This document shows positions 1-5,364 of a stretch of DNA of 5,364 nucleotides, one piece after another. Origin of the DNA: Clostridia bacterium (GTDB taxonomy: Bacteria > Bacillota > Clostridia > Christensenellales > Aristaeellaceae); NCBI GenBank assembly GCA_900754755.1, contig CAAEEC010000413.1, positions 1-5,364 on the forward strand, read 5' to 3'. Under the pieces are notes generated by a model. It saw nothing but the letters and a program-made list of their open reading frames with translations. It searched no databases and had not been told where the DNA came from. Position 1 is the first letter of the stretch. Each line of letters begins with the position of its first letter. The position numbers and the translations under genes are program-made.

Positions 1-9
1 CAAAGGAGA

Positions 10-142
10 CTTGCAAGCGGTAGCGTAGCAAGGCGACTATTGCGAATTGAGGAACGAAGCAGCGCGAAGTAAGCCCAATAAGCAAGGGAGGGCCGCAAGC
101 GAGCTCTGCGAGCGCAGCGAACCGACCATTGCGAATTGTGGA
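10..142. repeat. Two diverged direct-repeat units in gene-free DNA
   Basis: The core ATTGCGAATTG occurs at 39-49 and again at 128-138, 89 bases apart. Each copy lies in the same wider context: CGAC, one variable base, the core, one variable base, then GGA (34-53 and 123-142). A looser match extends to the left of each copy, as a GGAG run followed by GCAAGCG and an AGCG-rich stretch. Between the copies is a small inverted repeat, CTGCG-AG-CGCAG (106-117). No ORF with a ribosome binding site or recognisable protein is visible in 1-221. The region resembles extragenic repeat debris rather than a gene. The family is not identified. Confidence 0.55.
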
Positions 143-162
143 TAGCTTGCTCCCCCGCCACC

Positions 163-192
163 AGCTTGTCAAAAAGACTTTTTTGACAAGCT
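163..192. repeat. 30-bp near-perfect palindrome
   Basis: The arms AGCTTGTCAAAAA (163-175) and TTTTTGACAAGCT (180-192) are perfectly complementary over 13 bp around a 4-nt GACT loop. It lies about 30 bases beyond the LysM stop codon, next to the GC-rich hairpin at 194-215. The T runs fall inside the stem rather than after it, so it is not a textbook intrinsic terminator on either strand. From memory, similar TTGTCAAAAA/TTTTTGACAA palindromes are common between genes in gut Clostridia, but this was not checked. It could be a dispersed extragenic repeat, a bidirectional transcription or RNA-stability hairpin, or part of a compound terminator with its neighbour. Confidence 0.6.
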
Positions 193-193
193 A

Positions 194-215
194 CCGCCGC
201 GAAAACACGCGGCGG
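194..215 (-). terminator. GC-rich hairpin just after the LysM gene
   Basis: CCGCCGCG (194-201) and CGCGGCGG (208-215) form a perfect 8-bp GC stem with a 6-nt loop. The stem starts 6 nt past the LysM stop codon, where a terminator or 3'-end stabilising hairpin is expected for the minus-strand operon. There is no immediate U tract on the minus strand; the A/T-rich palindrome at 163-192 follows instead. On the plus strand the stem is followed by TTCTCTTT, a weak U-rich tract. The position supports an operon-end role, but the missing U tract lowers confidence in intrinsic termination. Confidence 0.4.
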
Positions 216-221
216 TTCTCT

Positions 222-941
222 TTACACGCAGAAAGCCTGCCCGTTTGTAAAATCGTTGGGCGTGAGGTTCGGATTGCGCTCGAGCAGCGCGCGCATGGTG
301 GTGCCAAAGCGTTCGGCGATCATGGCGAGCGTATCGCCGTCGCGCGCGGTATAAATCCGGCCCGCGCACGCGGCCTGCCGGCTGCCTGGCGGCGGCGCGC
401 AATAGCGCTGGCCGGGCAGCAGCGCGTGGGTGTTGAGCTGGGGATTGGCTGCGCGGAACGCCGCGTCGGACACGTTCAGATTGATGAGGAGATCCACATA
501 ATCCTCCCCATACCGCACGGTACCCTGCTGATACCCCGCCGGACAGCAGCCCGCGCAGGACGTGCCGCCAGAATCTTCCTCGCCGTCCTCCCCCTGCGCC
601 TCTTCCGGCACGCACAGCACCTGGCCCACCATCAGGTTGCTGGGATCGACATAGGGATTGCGCTCGATCAGTTCCCAGGTGGTGATGCCATAGGTCTGGG
701 CGATGGAAGCGAAGGTATCTCCGCGCCGCACGGTGTAGGCCTGCCCGCTCAGGCAGGCGTACATGCCGGGTGGCAGGCATATGCGGTCGCCGGGGCGCAA
801 GGCGTCAAGGTCGCGCCCCTCGTTCACGAGATAGATGGATTGTACGGTCACGCGGTTGCGCAGCGCCACGGAGGCCAGGGTGTCTCCCTGCCGCCATATG
901 TACAGCGACGCGCCGCGTGGGCAAATGATTTGCTGGCTCAT
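222..941 (-). CDS. Multi-LysM, cysteine-rich protein (probable cell-wall or spore-associated)
   Basis: This 239-residue protein is built almost entirely of LysM modules, which bind N-acetylglucosamine in peptidoglycan or related glycans. Clear modules span about residues 14-57 (WRQGDTLASVA), 69-112 (YTVRRGDTFASIA, ending LCVP) and 197-239 (YTARDGDTLAMIAERFGTT). A degenerate fourth lies at about 142-184 (VRYGEDYVDLLINLNVSD, ending YCAPP). An acidic Gly/Glu/Asp linker followed by a C-x2-CC cluster (Cys129, 132, 133) separates modules two and three. Ten cysteines are present, and each module ends with one (ICLP, LCVP, YCAP, FCV). No signal peptide, transmembrane segment or catalytic domain is visible. 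The ATG at 939-941 is chosen because the Shine-Dalgarno lies 7 nt upstream of it but only 1 nt from the ATG at 945-947. It starts 48 nt after addA ends and is probably co-transcribed. Leaderless multi-LysM proteins in spore formers are often coat or exosporium related (compare SafA), but that role here is inference. Confidence 0.88.
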   Translation of the reverse strand: MSQQIICPRGASLYIWRQGDTLASVALRNRVTVQSIYLVNEGRDLDALRPGDRICLPPGMYACLSGQAYTVRRGDTFASIAQTYGITTWELIERNPYVDPSNLMVGQVLCVPEEAQGEDGEEDSGGTSCAGCCPAGYQQGTVRYGEDYVDLLINLNVSDAAFRAANPQLNTHALLPGQRYCAPPPGSRQAACAGRIYTARDGDTLAMIAERFGTTMRALLERNPNLTPNDFTNGQAFCV

Positions 942-948
942 GTGCATC

Positions 949-953
949 CCTCC
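949..953 (-). promoter_or_regulatory. Ribosome binding site of the LysM gene
   Basis: On the minus strand GGAGG is followed by two in-frame ATGs, at 945-947 and 939-941. Spacing to the first is only 1 nt, too short for initiation, and spacing to the second is 7 nt, which is good. The site therefore favours the start MSQQ over MHMSQQ. Confidence 0.75.
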
Positions 954-989
954 CGTGCAGCATATGCCGTGGAAGAGAATTTTGCGCGC

Positions 990-3900
990 TCACGCCAGCG
1001 GGACGGGAATGGCCGCGCCGGATTGCAGCAGAAACACGGCGGCTTCCTTGACCGGTTTTTGGGTGATGGCAGCCAGCGCGTGCGCGTAGAGCCGGATCTG
1101 GCGGTGGTAGGCCTCGTCGTCGCGCCCGGATTTGTAGTCCACGATCACCCACGCCCCATCCTCGAGAAAGCAGGCGTCGATCACGCCCTGCACCATCACG
1201 GGTTCGGCGGTTTCCAGCCCGGCCAGGCGGCGCGCGTCCGCCGGTTGCAGCCGCAAATCGAAGGCCCACTCGCGCTCCACGCGAGGACTTTGCAGCAGGC
1301 GCTGGCCGAGGGGGCTGGCGAAAAAGCGGCGCACGCGGTTTTCCTCGGGCCATTGCCCGGCGCGAATGGCCGAAAGATCGGCCCGCGCCAGCAGGCGGTG
1401 TACATCCGTGCCGCGCTGGGCCGCGCTGGGCTGCCCTTCCGACAGGAACGCGGGCCGCTCAACCAATTCCTGGCGCACCGCGGGGCCTTCGATTTCGCGC
1501 ACCAGGCCCGTAATTGTGAGCTTGAGCGGCGCTTCCGCCGCCTCCGCGTAAGGATAGCGCCAGGCCAGCGCGGCCGCCAACTTCTCATCGGCGGGCGCTT
1601 CCCGCGCCTGGAGCAGCGCTTCGCGCAATTGGCGGGGCGCCAGGGTTTCGCTCGCGCGGCTCTCGGGCGGCACGGCGCCAGGCTCGTGCCACTGGGGTTC
1701 GCCGCCCAATTCGTAAATGCCGCTTGTCACGATATCCAGCGCGTTTTTGGGGTGCAACACATTGTTCCCCTTCCAGCGCCATGTGATCAAAGGCCGGTTT
1801 TTCAGCGTGCCCACCAGGATCAGCCGGTCGCGCGCGCGGGTGAGCAGCACATAGAGGATGCGCTTTTCCTCCGCCAGGTCTTCCGCCGCCTTGCGGCAAG
1901 CGATGGCCCGGCGGGCGAGCGTTTCCCGGCGCACGCTGAGGGCGGGATCGGTATAGGGCAGGGCGAAGCCCAACTGCGCGTGCCAACTCAGGCTGTCGTC
2001 CGCCTTCTGGCCGCGGAAGCCGCGGCCCAGCTGCGCGGCAAAGACCACCGGAAATTCCAGACCCTTGCTCTTGTGTACGCTCATCAGGCGCACCACATCG
2101 TCGTTTTCGCCCAGGGCATGCGCCGCGTCCTCCCCGCCCTGGCGGGCGACGGTTTCCGTGTGGCGCAAAAAGCCCGCCAGTCCGCCCGCGCCGTTTTCCT
2201 CATAGGCGGCGGCGCGCGCGCTGAGCAAGTGCAAATTGCCGCGCCGGGCCGCGCCCGACGGCATGGCGGAAGCGTAGTGTACCAGGCCGGTTTCCATCAG
2301 CAGGGAATCGACGAATTGCCCCAGCGGCAGGCGGCGCGAGCGGTCGCGCCAGGCGTCGAGTTGCCGGGCGAAGGCGGCGAGCGCGGGATCCTGGCTGTGG
2401 AGCACCGCCTCGTAGAGCGGCGCGTCGCCCGCCGCCAGGCGCAACTGGGCCAATTCCCGGCTGGAAAGCCCCACCAGCGGCGAGCGCAGCACGGCCAGCA
2501 GCGAAAGATCGTCCAAATGGTTGTCCACCAGCTTGAGCAAGGCCAGCGCCAGCCGCACTTCAAAGGCGTCCGTATAGCCGCCCGCCTCGTCCGCGTACAC
2601 GGGAATGCCCTCGTCCGCCAGCACGCGCGCCATGGGCGCGAGCACATTCTGCTTCACGCGCGTGAGCACCGCGATGTCGCGATAGCGCAGGGTGGGGTCG
2701 GCCTCCATCAGGCTGTGGATGCGCCCGGCGATCCACTGAGCCTCGGCCTGCGCGCCGGAAAGCAGTTCGGCCTCGCTTTCTTCCTCTTCGTCCGCGCCGG
2801 TCTCGTGGATGTCTTTCTCCGGGCTGAGGATGTGTAGTTCCACGCGCTCCCCGGCGAAAGCGCGCGCGGCGCGCAAACGCTCGTCGCCGGTGTAGGCGAT
2901 TTCGTCCGCCCCGCCGCGCAGGGCGCGCTCGAACACGGCGTTCACAAAGTCGACAATGCCGTCGCTCGAGCGGAAATTGGCCGTGAGCGCGATCAGGCGG
3001 CCGCCCTCGCCCCGCGCGTAACGCGCCTGGCGACGCAAAAACAACTCCGGTTCCGCCATGCGGAAGCGGTAAATCGATTGCTTCACATCGCCCACGAAAA
3101 ACGCGTTGCCCTGCCCCACGAGCGCGCTGAGGATGGCCTCCTGGATTTCGCTGGTGTCCTGGTATTCGTCCACAAAGATCCACTTCCAGCGTTCGCGCGC
3201 GGCCCGGGCGCATTCTTCCACGCGCAGCGCGCGCAGGGCGTAGCGCTCCAGATCGCCATAGGACAGCGCGCCTTCCTCGGCCTTTTTTTCGTCCAGCAAG
3301 GCCTGTGCGCGCTGGGCCAGGCGGGCGAGCGCGCGCAAGGCGGGCTGGTTTGCCAGCATATCCGCACATGCGTCGTCCTCGGAAAGCGCCACCAAAGATT
3401 GCGCCCGCTGCACGGCGCGCTTGGCTTCCTCGCGCAAAAGTTTCACAAATTCGCGCACGCCAAACTCGTCCTTGCCGCGCGACGGCTTGAGCCGCTCCTG
3501 CCGGAAATCGCGCAGCGCCTTGTGGATCTGGGCGTAATCAGCGTCTTCGGGGATGCCGTACAGCGCCGCCATGTCGTACGCCAGCGCTTCCTCGTAACCA
3601 GGCAAGCTGCCCAGCACGAGAGAATGCGCCTCGTCGGTTCGGTCTCTCGCTTCCTCCAAACTGGCGCAGGCGGCCTGCGCCAGCACATCGAAAAGCGGCT
3701 GCCAATCCTCGCCCACCGAGCGATCGATCCAGGCCTGCGGATCGGGGCGCGCGTCCAGCGCGCGCAGCAGGTCCTGGGCCATGGCGCGCACTTTCTTGGG
3801 CCCGCGGCCAAAATCCAGCGCGTCGAGATCGCCGTCGAACGCCGCGTACGCTTCCTCCAGCGCCTCGTCCAGCGCCTCGTCCTCCATGCGGCGGGCGTTG

Positions 3901-4256
3901 GCCTCGTCCAGCACGCGGAAACCCGCGCTCACGCCCGCGGACTCAAAATGCGCGCGCAAGAGCTCGGCGCAAAAGCCGTGGATGGTGGTGATGGTGGCGC
4001 GTTCCAGGCGCACGGACTGTTCTTCCAGCGCGCCGCTTGCCTCCATCAGCCGCCGCGCCAGTTTGGCGCGCAGTTCCGAGGCCGCCGCGCGCGTGAACGT
4101 GACGATGAGCATCTCGTCGATGTTCGCGCCCTCGGCCAGCAATTGCATCACGCGCTCCACCAGCACCGTGGTTTTGCCCGAACCGGCCGCCGCCGCGACC
4201 AGCAAATTTTCCCCGCGCGATTCTATGGCCGCGCGTTGTTCCTGTGTGAATGGCAT
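990..4256 (-). CDS. addA: AddA: ATP-dependent helicase/exonuclease subunit A
   Basis: AddA is the helicase-nuclease subunit of AddAB, the Firmicute counterpart of RecBCD. It resects double-strand breaks in the cytoplasm and prepares 3' ends for RecA. All superfamily 1A (UvrD/RecB) motifs are present in the 1088-residue product: Walker A AAAAGSGKTT (21-30, Lys28), Ia VTFTRAAASELR (52-63), TIHGFC (91-96), Walker B VDEYQDT (362-368), III VGDVKQSIYRFR (388-399), IV LTANFRS (424-430), V MSVHKSKGLEFPVVF (725-739) and VI LYVLLTRARDRL (801-812). The C-terminal PD-(D/E)XK nuclease looks intact: GTDVH (949-953), GVID (Asp1027), VDYKSGR (Asp1040, Lys1042) and QIRLY (Gln1053, Tyr1057). At 1088 residues it is somewhat shorter than the roughly 1200 typical of AddA. 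The ATG at 4254-4256 is chosen for its GGAGGAA Shine-Dalgarno. The frame stays open upstream to 4352, but that adds 32 residues encoded mainly by the repeat element. addB, normally adjacent, is not in the window. The gene uses almost no TTA, CTA or TCA codons, which leaves long antisense ORFs opposite it. Confidence 0.95.
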   Translation of the reverse strand: MPFTQEQRAAIESRGENLLVAAAAGSGKTTVLVERVMQLLAEGANIDEMLIVTFTRAAASELRAKLARRLMEASGALEEQSVRLERATITTIHGFCAELLRAHFESAGVSAGFRVLDEANARRMEDEALDEALEEAYAAFDGDLDALDFGRGPKKVRAMAQDLLRALDARPDPQAWIDRSVGEDWQPLFDVLAQAACASLEEARDRTDEAHSLVLGSLPGYEEALAYDMAALYGIPEDADYAQIHKALRDFRQERLKPSRGKDEFGVREFVKLLREEAKRAVQRAQSLVALSEDDACADMLANQPALRALARLAQRAQALLDEKKAEEGALSYGDLERYALRALRVEECARAARERWKWIFVDEYQDTSEIQEAILSALVGQGNAFFVGDVKQSIYRFRMAEPELFLRRQARYARGEGGRLIALTANFRSSDGIVDFVNAVFERALRGGADEIAYTGDERLRAARAFAGERVELHILSPEKDIHETGADEEEESEAELLSGAQAEAQWIAGRIHSLMEADPTLRYRDIAVLTRVKQNVLAPMARVLADEGIPVYADEAGGYTDAFEVRLALALLKLVDNHLDDLSLLAVLRSPLVGLSSRELAQLRLAAGDAPLYEAVLHSQDPALAAFARQLDAWRDRSRRLPLGQFVDSLLMETGLVHYASAMPSGAARRGNLHLLSARAAAYEENGAGGLAGFLRHTETVARQGGEDAAHALGENDDVVRLMSVHKSKGLEFPVVFAAQLGRGFRGQKADDSLSWHAQLGFALPYTDPALSVRRETLARRAIACRKAAEDLAEEKRILYVLLTRARDRLILVGTLKNRPLITWRWKGNNVLHPKNALDIVTSGIYELGGEPQWHEPGAVPPESRASETLAPRQLREALLQAREAPADEKLAAALAWRYPYAEAAEAPLKLTITGLVREIEGPAVRQELVERPAFLSEGQPSAAQRGTDVHRLLARADLSAIRAGQWPEENRVRRFFASPLGQRLLQSPRVEREWAFDLRLQPADARRLAGLETAEPVMVQGVIDACFLEDGAWVIVDYKSGRDDEAYHRQIRLYAHALAAITQKPVKEAAVFLLQSGAAIPVPLA

Positions 4257-4258
4257 GG

Positions 4259-4265
4259 TTCCTCC
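4259..4265 (-). promoter_or_regulatory. Ribosome binding site of addA
   Basis: Read on the minus strand, GGAGGAA lies immediately upstream of the ATG at 4254-4256, with GGAGG ending 4 nt before it. This strong site fixes the addA start at the residue sequence MPFTQEQ, which matches the usual N-terminus of the family. It also excludes the upstream in-frame start inside the repeat element. Confidence 0.8.
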
Positions 4266-4277
4266 GCAATGGTTCTC

Positions 4278-4423
4278 AATCCCTCCGTCGCGGCTGCGCC
4301 GCGCCACCTCCCTTTGGCACCAAAGGGAGGCTTTTGGACAGTGCACCTTCATGCGATAGTACCACTATCCAAAAGGCTCCCCTTTCCCAAAGGGGAGCTG
4401 TCGGCGGAGCCGACTGAGGGGTT
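4278..4423. mobile_element. MITE-like element with terminal inverted repeats and four hairpins
   Basis: The ends are imperfect inverted repeats. The left end begins AATCCCTCCGTC (4278-4289), and the right end read on the minus strand begins AACCCCTCAGTC. Both arms continue through a GC hairpin, then a C/T-rich hairpin, and finish with the same GCTTTTGGA or CCTTTTGGA. Visible hairpins are CGCGGC-TGC-GCCGCG (4289-4303), CCTCCCTTTGG with its complement (4307-4330), GCTCCCCTTT-CCC-AAAGGGGAGC (4376-4398) and GTCGGC-GGA-GCCGAC (4400-4414). The core at 4338-4369 contains GTGCAC and GATAGT-ACC-ACTATC. No transposase is encoded, so movement would need an enzyme acting in trans. No convincing target-site duplication is seen. 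From memory, elements with CCTCAGTC...CTCCC...CTTTTGG arms are dispersed in many gut Clostridia genomes. The element has displaced the 3' end of the Rrf2 gene and ends about 20 bases before the addA start. Confidence 0.85.
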
Positions 4424-4852
4424 ATCCCCGTCCTTCAGCGAATCAAAAATTTCCTTTTGCACATCCGCCAGGGAGACGCGGGCCAACTCGCCGCGGCACA
4501 GGTCATCCAGCCGGCCGGTGAGCCGCTCCATCGCGCCCGCCATGCCCGAAGCGATCAGGCAATCCGGGTCGCTATCCGCGCAGGGGCGGATGGGCGGCAC
4601 CACGCGCGTTTCCAGCGCGTTTAGCACATCCAGCAAGGTTACATCTTCCGCCGCGCGCATAGCGGCATAGCCGCCGTCCTGATGCCCCTCGCGCGAGGAA
4701 ACCAATTGCGCCTTTTTCAGCCGCGAAAGCACCTTGCGCACGCGTGCTGGATGCGTACACACGCTGCGCGCGATCTCCTCGCTGGTGGACGTGCCGCCCC
4801 GCCGGGCGAGAAACACCAGGCTATGCACGGCCACGGCAAATTCAGCGTTCAT
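4349..4852 (-). CDS. Rrf2-family transcriptional regulator with repeat-derived C-terminus
   Basis: This 167-residue protein is a winged-helix DNA-binding regulator of the Rrf2 family, which includes IscR, NsrR, CymR and YwnA. The N-terminus MNAEFAVAVHSLVFLA is characteristic. The helix-turn-helix region spans about residues 21-55 (SEEIARSV then RVRKVLSRLKKAQLV). The wing GHQDGGYAAMRAAEDVTLLDVL (56-77) follows, then a dimerisation helix. Cysteines are at 32, 91, 98 and 119. C91-x6-C98 does not match the three-cysteine IscR cluster pattern, so Fe-S binding is possible but unproven. The ATG at 4850-4852 is preferred over one 14 codons upstream because AAAGGAGG lies 6 nt before it and the family N-terminus begins there. 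It overlaps the ferredoxin gene by 11 nt. Residues 144-167 (from NPSVGSADSS to the stop) are encoded entirely within the 4278-4423 element, so the native C-terminus has been replaced. The DNA-binding and dimer regions look intact and the protein is probably functional. Confidence 0.88.
   Translation of the reverse strand: MNAEFAVAVHSLVFLARRGGTSTSEEIARSVCTHPARVRKVLSRLKKAQLVSSREGHQDGGYAAMRAAEDVTLLDVLNALETRVVPPIRPCADSDPDCLIASGMAGAMERLTGRLDDLCRGELARVSLADVQKEIFDSLKDGDNPSVGSADSSPLGKGSLLDSGTIA
4371..4398 (-). terminator. Possible weak terminator hairpin inside the MITE right arm
   Basis: On the minus strand a perfect 10-bp stem (4376-4398, GGG loop) is followed by CCTTTTGG, giving a short four-U run. 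It could weakly terminate or pause transcription from the ferredoxin-Rrf2 operon before it reaches addA. The hairpin is inside the Rrf2 reading frame, upstream of its stop codon at 4349-4351, which is an odd place for a terminator. The left-arm hairpin (4307-4330) followed by CTTTTGG is the mirror-image candidate for the plus strand. The short U run makes real termination uncertain. Confidence 0.25.
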
Positions 4853-5364
4853 GCGCGGCCTCCTTTGCGGGGGCTGTCCGCTTTTTGCGGGCAAAGCCCA
4901 TGGAGAGCGCGCCGAACTGGCACGCCTGCTGGCACGCGCCGCAGCGGATGCACTCCGGATGGTTGGGCGAAGTTTCCACGGGCACGTTCATGGGGCAGGC
5001 GCGCGTGCAGGCCCCGCAATGCGTACACTTTTCCGTGTCGATGCGGATGCGGTAAAAGGCGATGGGGTTGAACAGTCCATAAATCGCGCCCAGCGGGCAC
5101 AGGTAGCGGCAGAAGGGCCGGTACACGAAGAGCGAAAGCACGACCAGCGCCACCAGGATGCCCACCTTCCAGGCGTACAGAAAGCCCGCCGCGCTGCGCA
5201 GGCTCTCGTTGAGCGCGTAGAGCGGCAGCCCGGCCATCAGCGTGCCGGACGGGCATATGTACTGGCAGAACCACGGCGAACCCTGGCCCACAATGTTCAC
5301 CGCGAACATGGGCAGGATGAATACGAAAACCAGCAGGATGAAGTATTTCAGATAGCGCAAAATC
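4842..5364 (-). CDS. Membrane polyferredoxin, NapH/MauN-like (5' end outside window)
   Basis: About 172 C-terminal residues are visible. The frame is still open at the window edge, so the true start lies beyond it. Residues are numbered here from the TTG codon at 5358-5360. A hydrophobic segment (about 5-24) is followed by WFCQYICPSG (C32-x3-C36-P). A second membrane segment (about 64-80) is followed by FCRYLCPLG (C84-x3-C88-P). The paired CxxxCP motifs next to membrane helices are the hallmark of the NapH/MauN/CcoG group. Two 4Fe-4S motifs follow: CTHCGACTRACP (C112, 115, 118, 122) and CIRCGACQQACQ (C137, 140, 143, 147), the second ending in CQ rather than the usual CP. A basic tail (ARKKRTAPAKEAAHER) ends the protein. 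Such proteins pass electrons across or along the membrane to partner oxidoreductases; the partner is not in view. Its 3' end overlaps the Rrf2 start by 11 nt and carries that gene's ribosome binding site, indicating one operon. Confidence 0.9.
   Translation of the reverse strand, partial: ILRYLKYFILLVFVFILPMFAVNIVGQGSPWFCQYICPSGTLMAGLPLYALNESLRSAAGFLYAWKVGILVALVVLSLFVYRPFCRYLCPLGAIYGLFNPIAFYRIRIDTEKCTHCGACTRACPMNVPVETSPNHPECIRCGACQQACQFGALSMGFARKKRTAPAKEAAHER
4859..4866 (-). promoter_or_regulatory. Ribosome binding site of the Rrf2 gene, inside the ferredoxin gene
   Basis: AAAGGAGG on the minus strand lies 6 nt before the ATG at 4850-4852. It sits in the last codons of the ferredoxin gene, whose stop codon is at 4842-4844. 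This layout fits translational coupling and supports the MNAEF start rather than the upstream in-frame ATG at 4892-4894. Confidence 0.8.

Noticed and set aside
1..221. A tRNA, CRISPR array or small ORF in the left gene-free stretch
   Set aside because: No cloverleaf or T-arm sequence is seen. Only two diverged repeat copies are present, with no regular spacers, and no start codon with a Shine-Dalgarno leads to a plausible peptide.
129..2837. A 902-codon open frame on the plus strand across the LysM gene and the 3' half of addA
   Set aside because: It is in exact codon register opposite addA and LysM, where plus-strand stops correspond to TTA, CTA or TCA sense codons. Those codons are nearly absent from these genes, so the antisense frame stays open by codon bias. 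The translation is Arg/Ala/His/Gln-rich with no recognisable domain, while the minus strand carries clear family motifs.
2560..3369. A 269-codon minus-strand frame inside addA
   Set aside because: It lies in an alternative frame of addA, whose Walker B and motif III-IV residues are in the addA frame at the same place. Its composition (Arg/Gly/Ala/Pro) is typical of frame-shifted GC-rich coding DNA.
4270..4370. A sigma-70 promoter for addA within the repeat element
   Set aside because: TACTAT on the minus strand near the core resembles a -10 box, but no -35 box lies at a suitable spacing, so it is not reported as a promoter.
4278..4423. Target-site duplication flanking the repeat element
   Set aside because: The bases outside the two ends (CTC or TTCTC on the left, ATCCC on the right) do not form a convincing direct repeat, so no duplication is claimed.
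3078..4670. A 530-codon open frame on the plus strand opposite the 5' part of addA, the repeat and part of Rrf2
   Set aside because: It is in the same antisense register as the previous one and runs through three unrelated elements. It has no domain or credible ribosome binding site, and is a shadow of the real genes.

Overview
The window is a GC-rich stretch in which every recognisable gene lies on the minus strand. Gene order in the direction of transcription is: a membrane polyferredoxin (5' end beyond the window), an Rrf2-family regulator, the AddA helicase-nuclease, and a small LysM-repeat protein, followed by about 220 bases of gene-free, repeat-rich DNA. The AddA-type (rather than RecB-type) recombination nuclease, strong AGGAGG-like ribosome binding sites, a leaderless cysteine-rich LysM protein of the kind seen in spore formers, and the intergenic repeat types all suggest a GC-rich Clostridia-like Firmicute, perhaps a gut or rumen lineage. 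That assignment is inference, because the window holds no rRNA or other marker gene.

Right part (4842-5364): the C-terminal 172 or so residues of a NapH/MauN-like polyferredoxin are followed, with an 11-nt overlap, by an Rrf2 winged-helix regulator. The regulator's ribosome binding site lies inside the ferredoxin gene, so the two are almost certainly co-transcribed and probably coupled in translation. A redox or Fe-S related role for the pair is inferred.

Middle (4278-4423): a 146-bp MITE-like element with imperfect terminal inverted repeats and at least four internal hairpins sits between the regulator and addA. One end has replaced the 3' end of the regulator gene, so the last 24 residues of the Rrf2 protein are encoded by the repeat. 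The other end stops about 20 bases before the addA start codon and just outside its Shine-Dalgarno sequence.

Left-centre (222-4256): addA encodes a complete 1088-residue UvrD-family helicase with an intact C-terminal PD-(D/E)XK nuclease. Its usual partner addB is not next to it. A LysM gene follows after 48 nt and is probably in the same transcript. Far left (1-221): no gene is seen. The region holds two diverged copies of a short direct repeat, a 30-bp palindrome, and a GC-rich hairpin just after the LysM stop codon.

No new defence or mobile system is evident. The most informative oddity is the insertion element and its effect on the two flanking genes.
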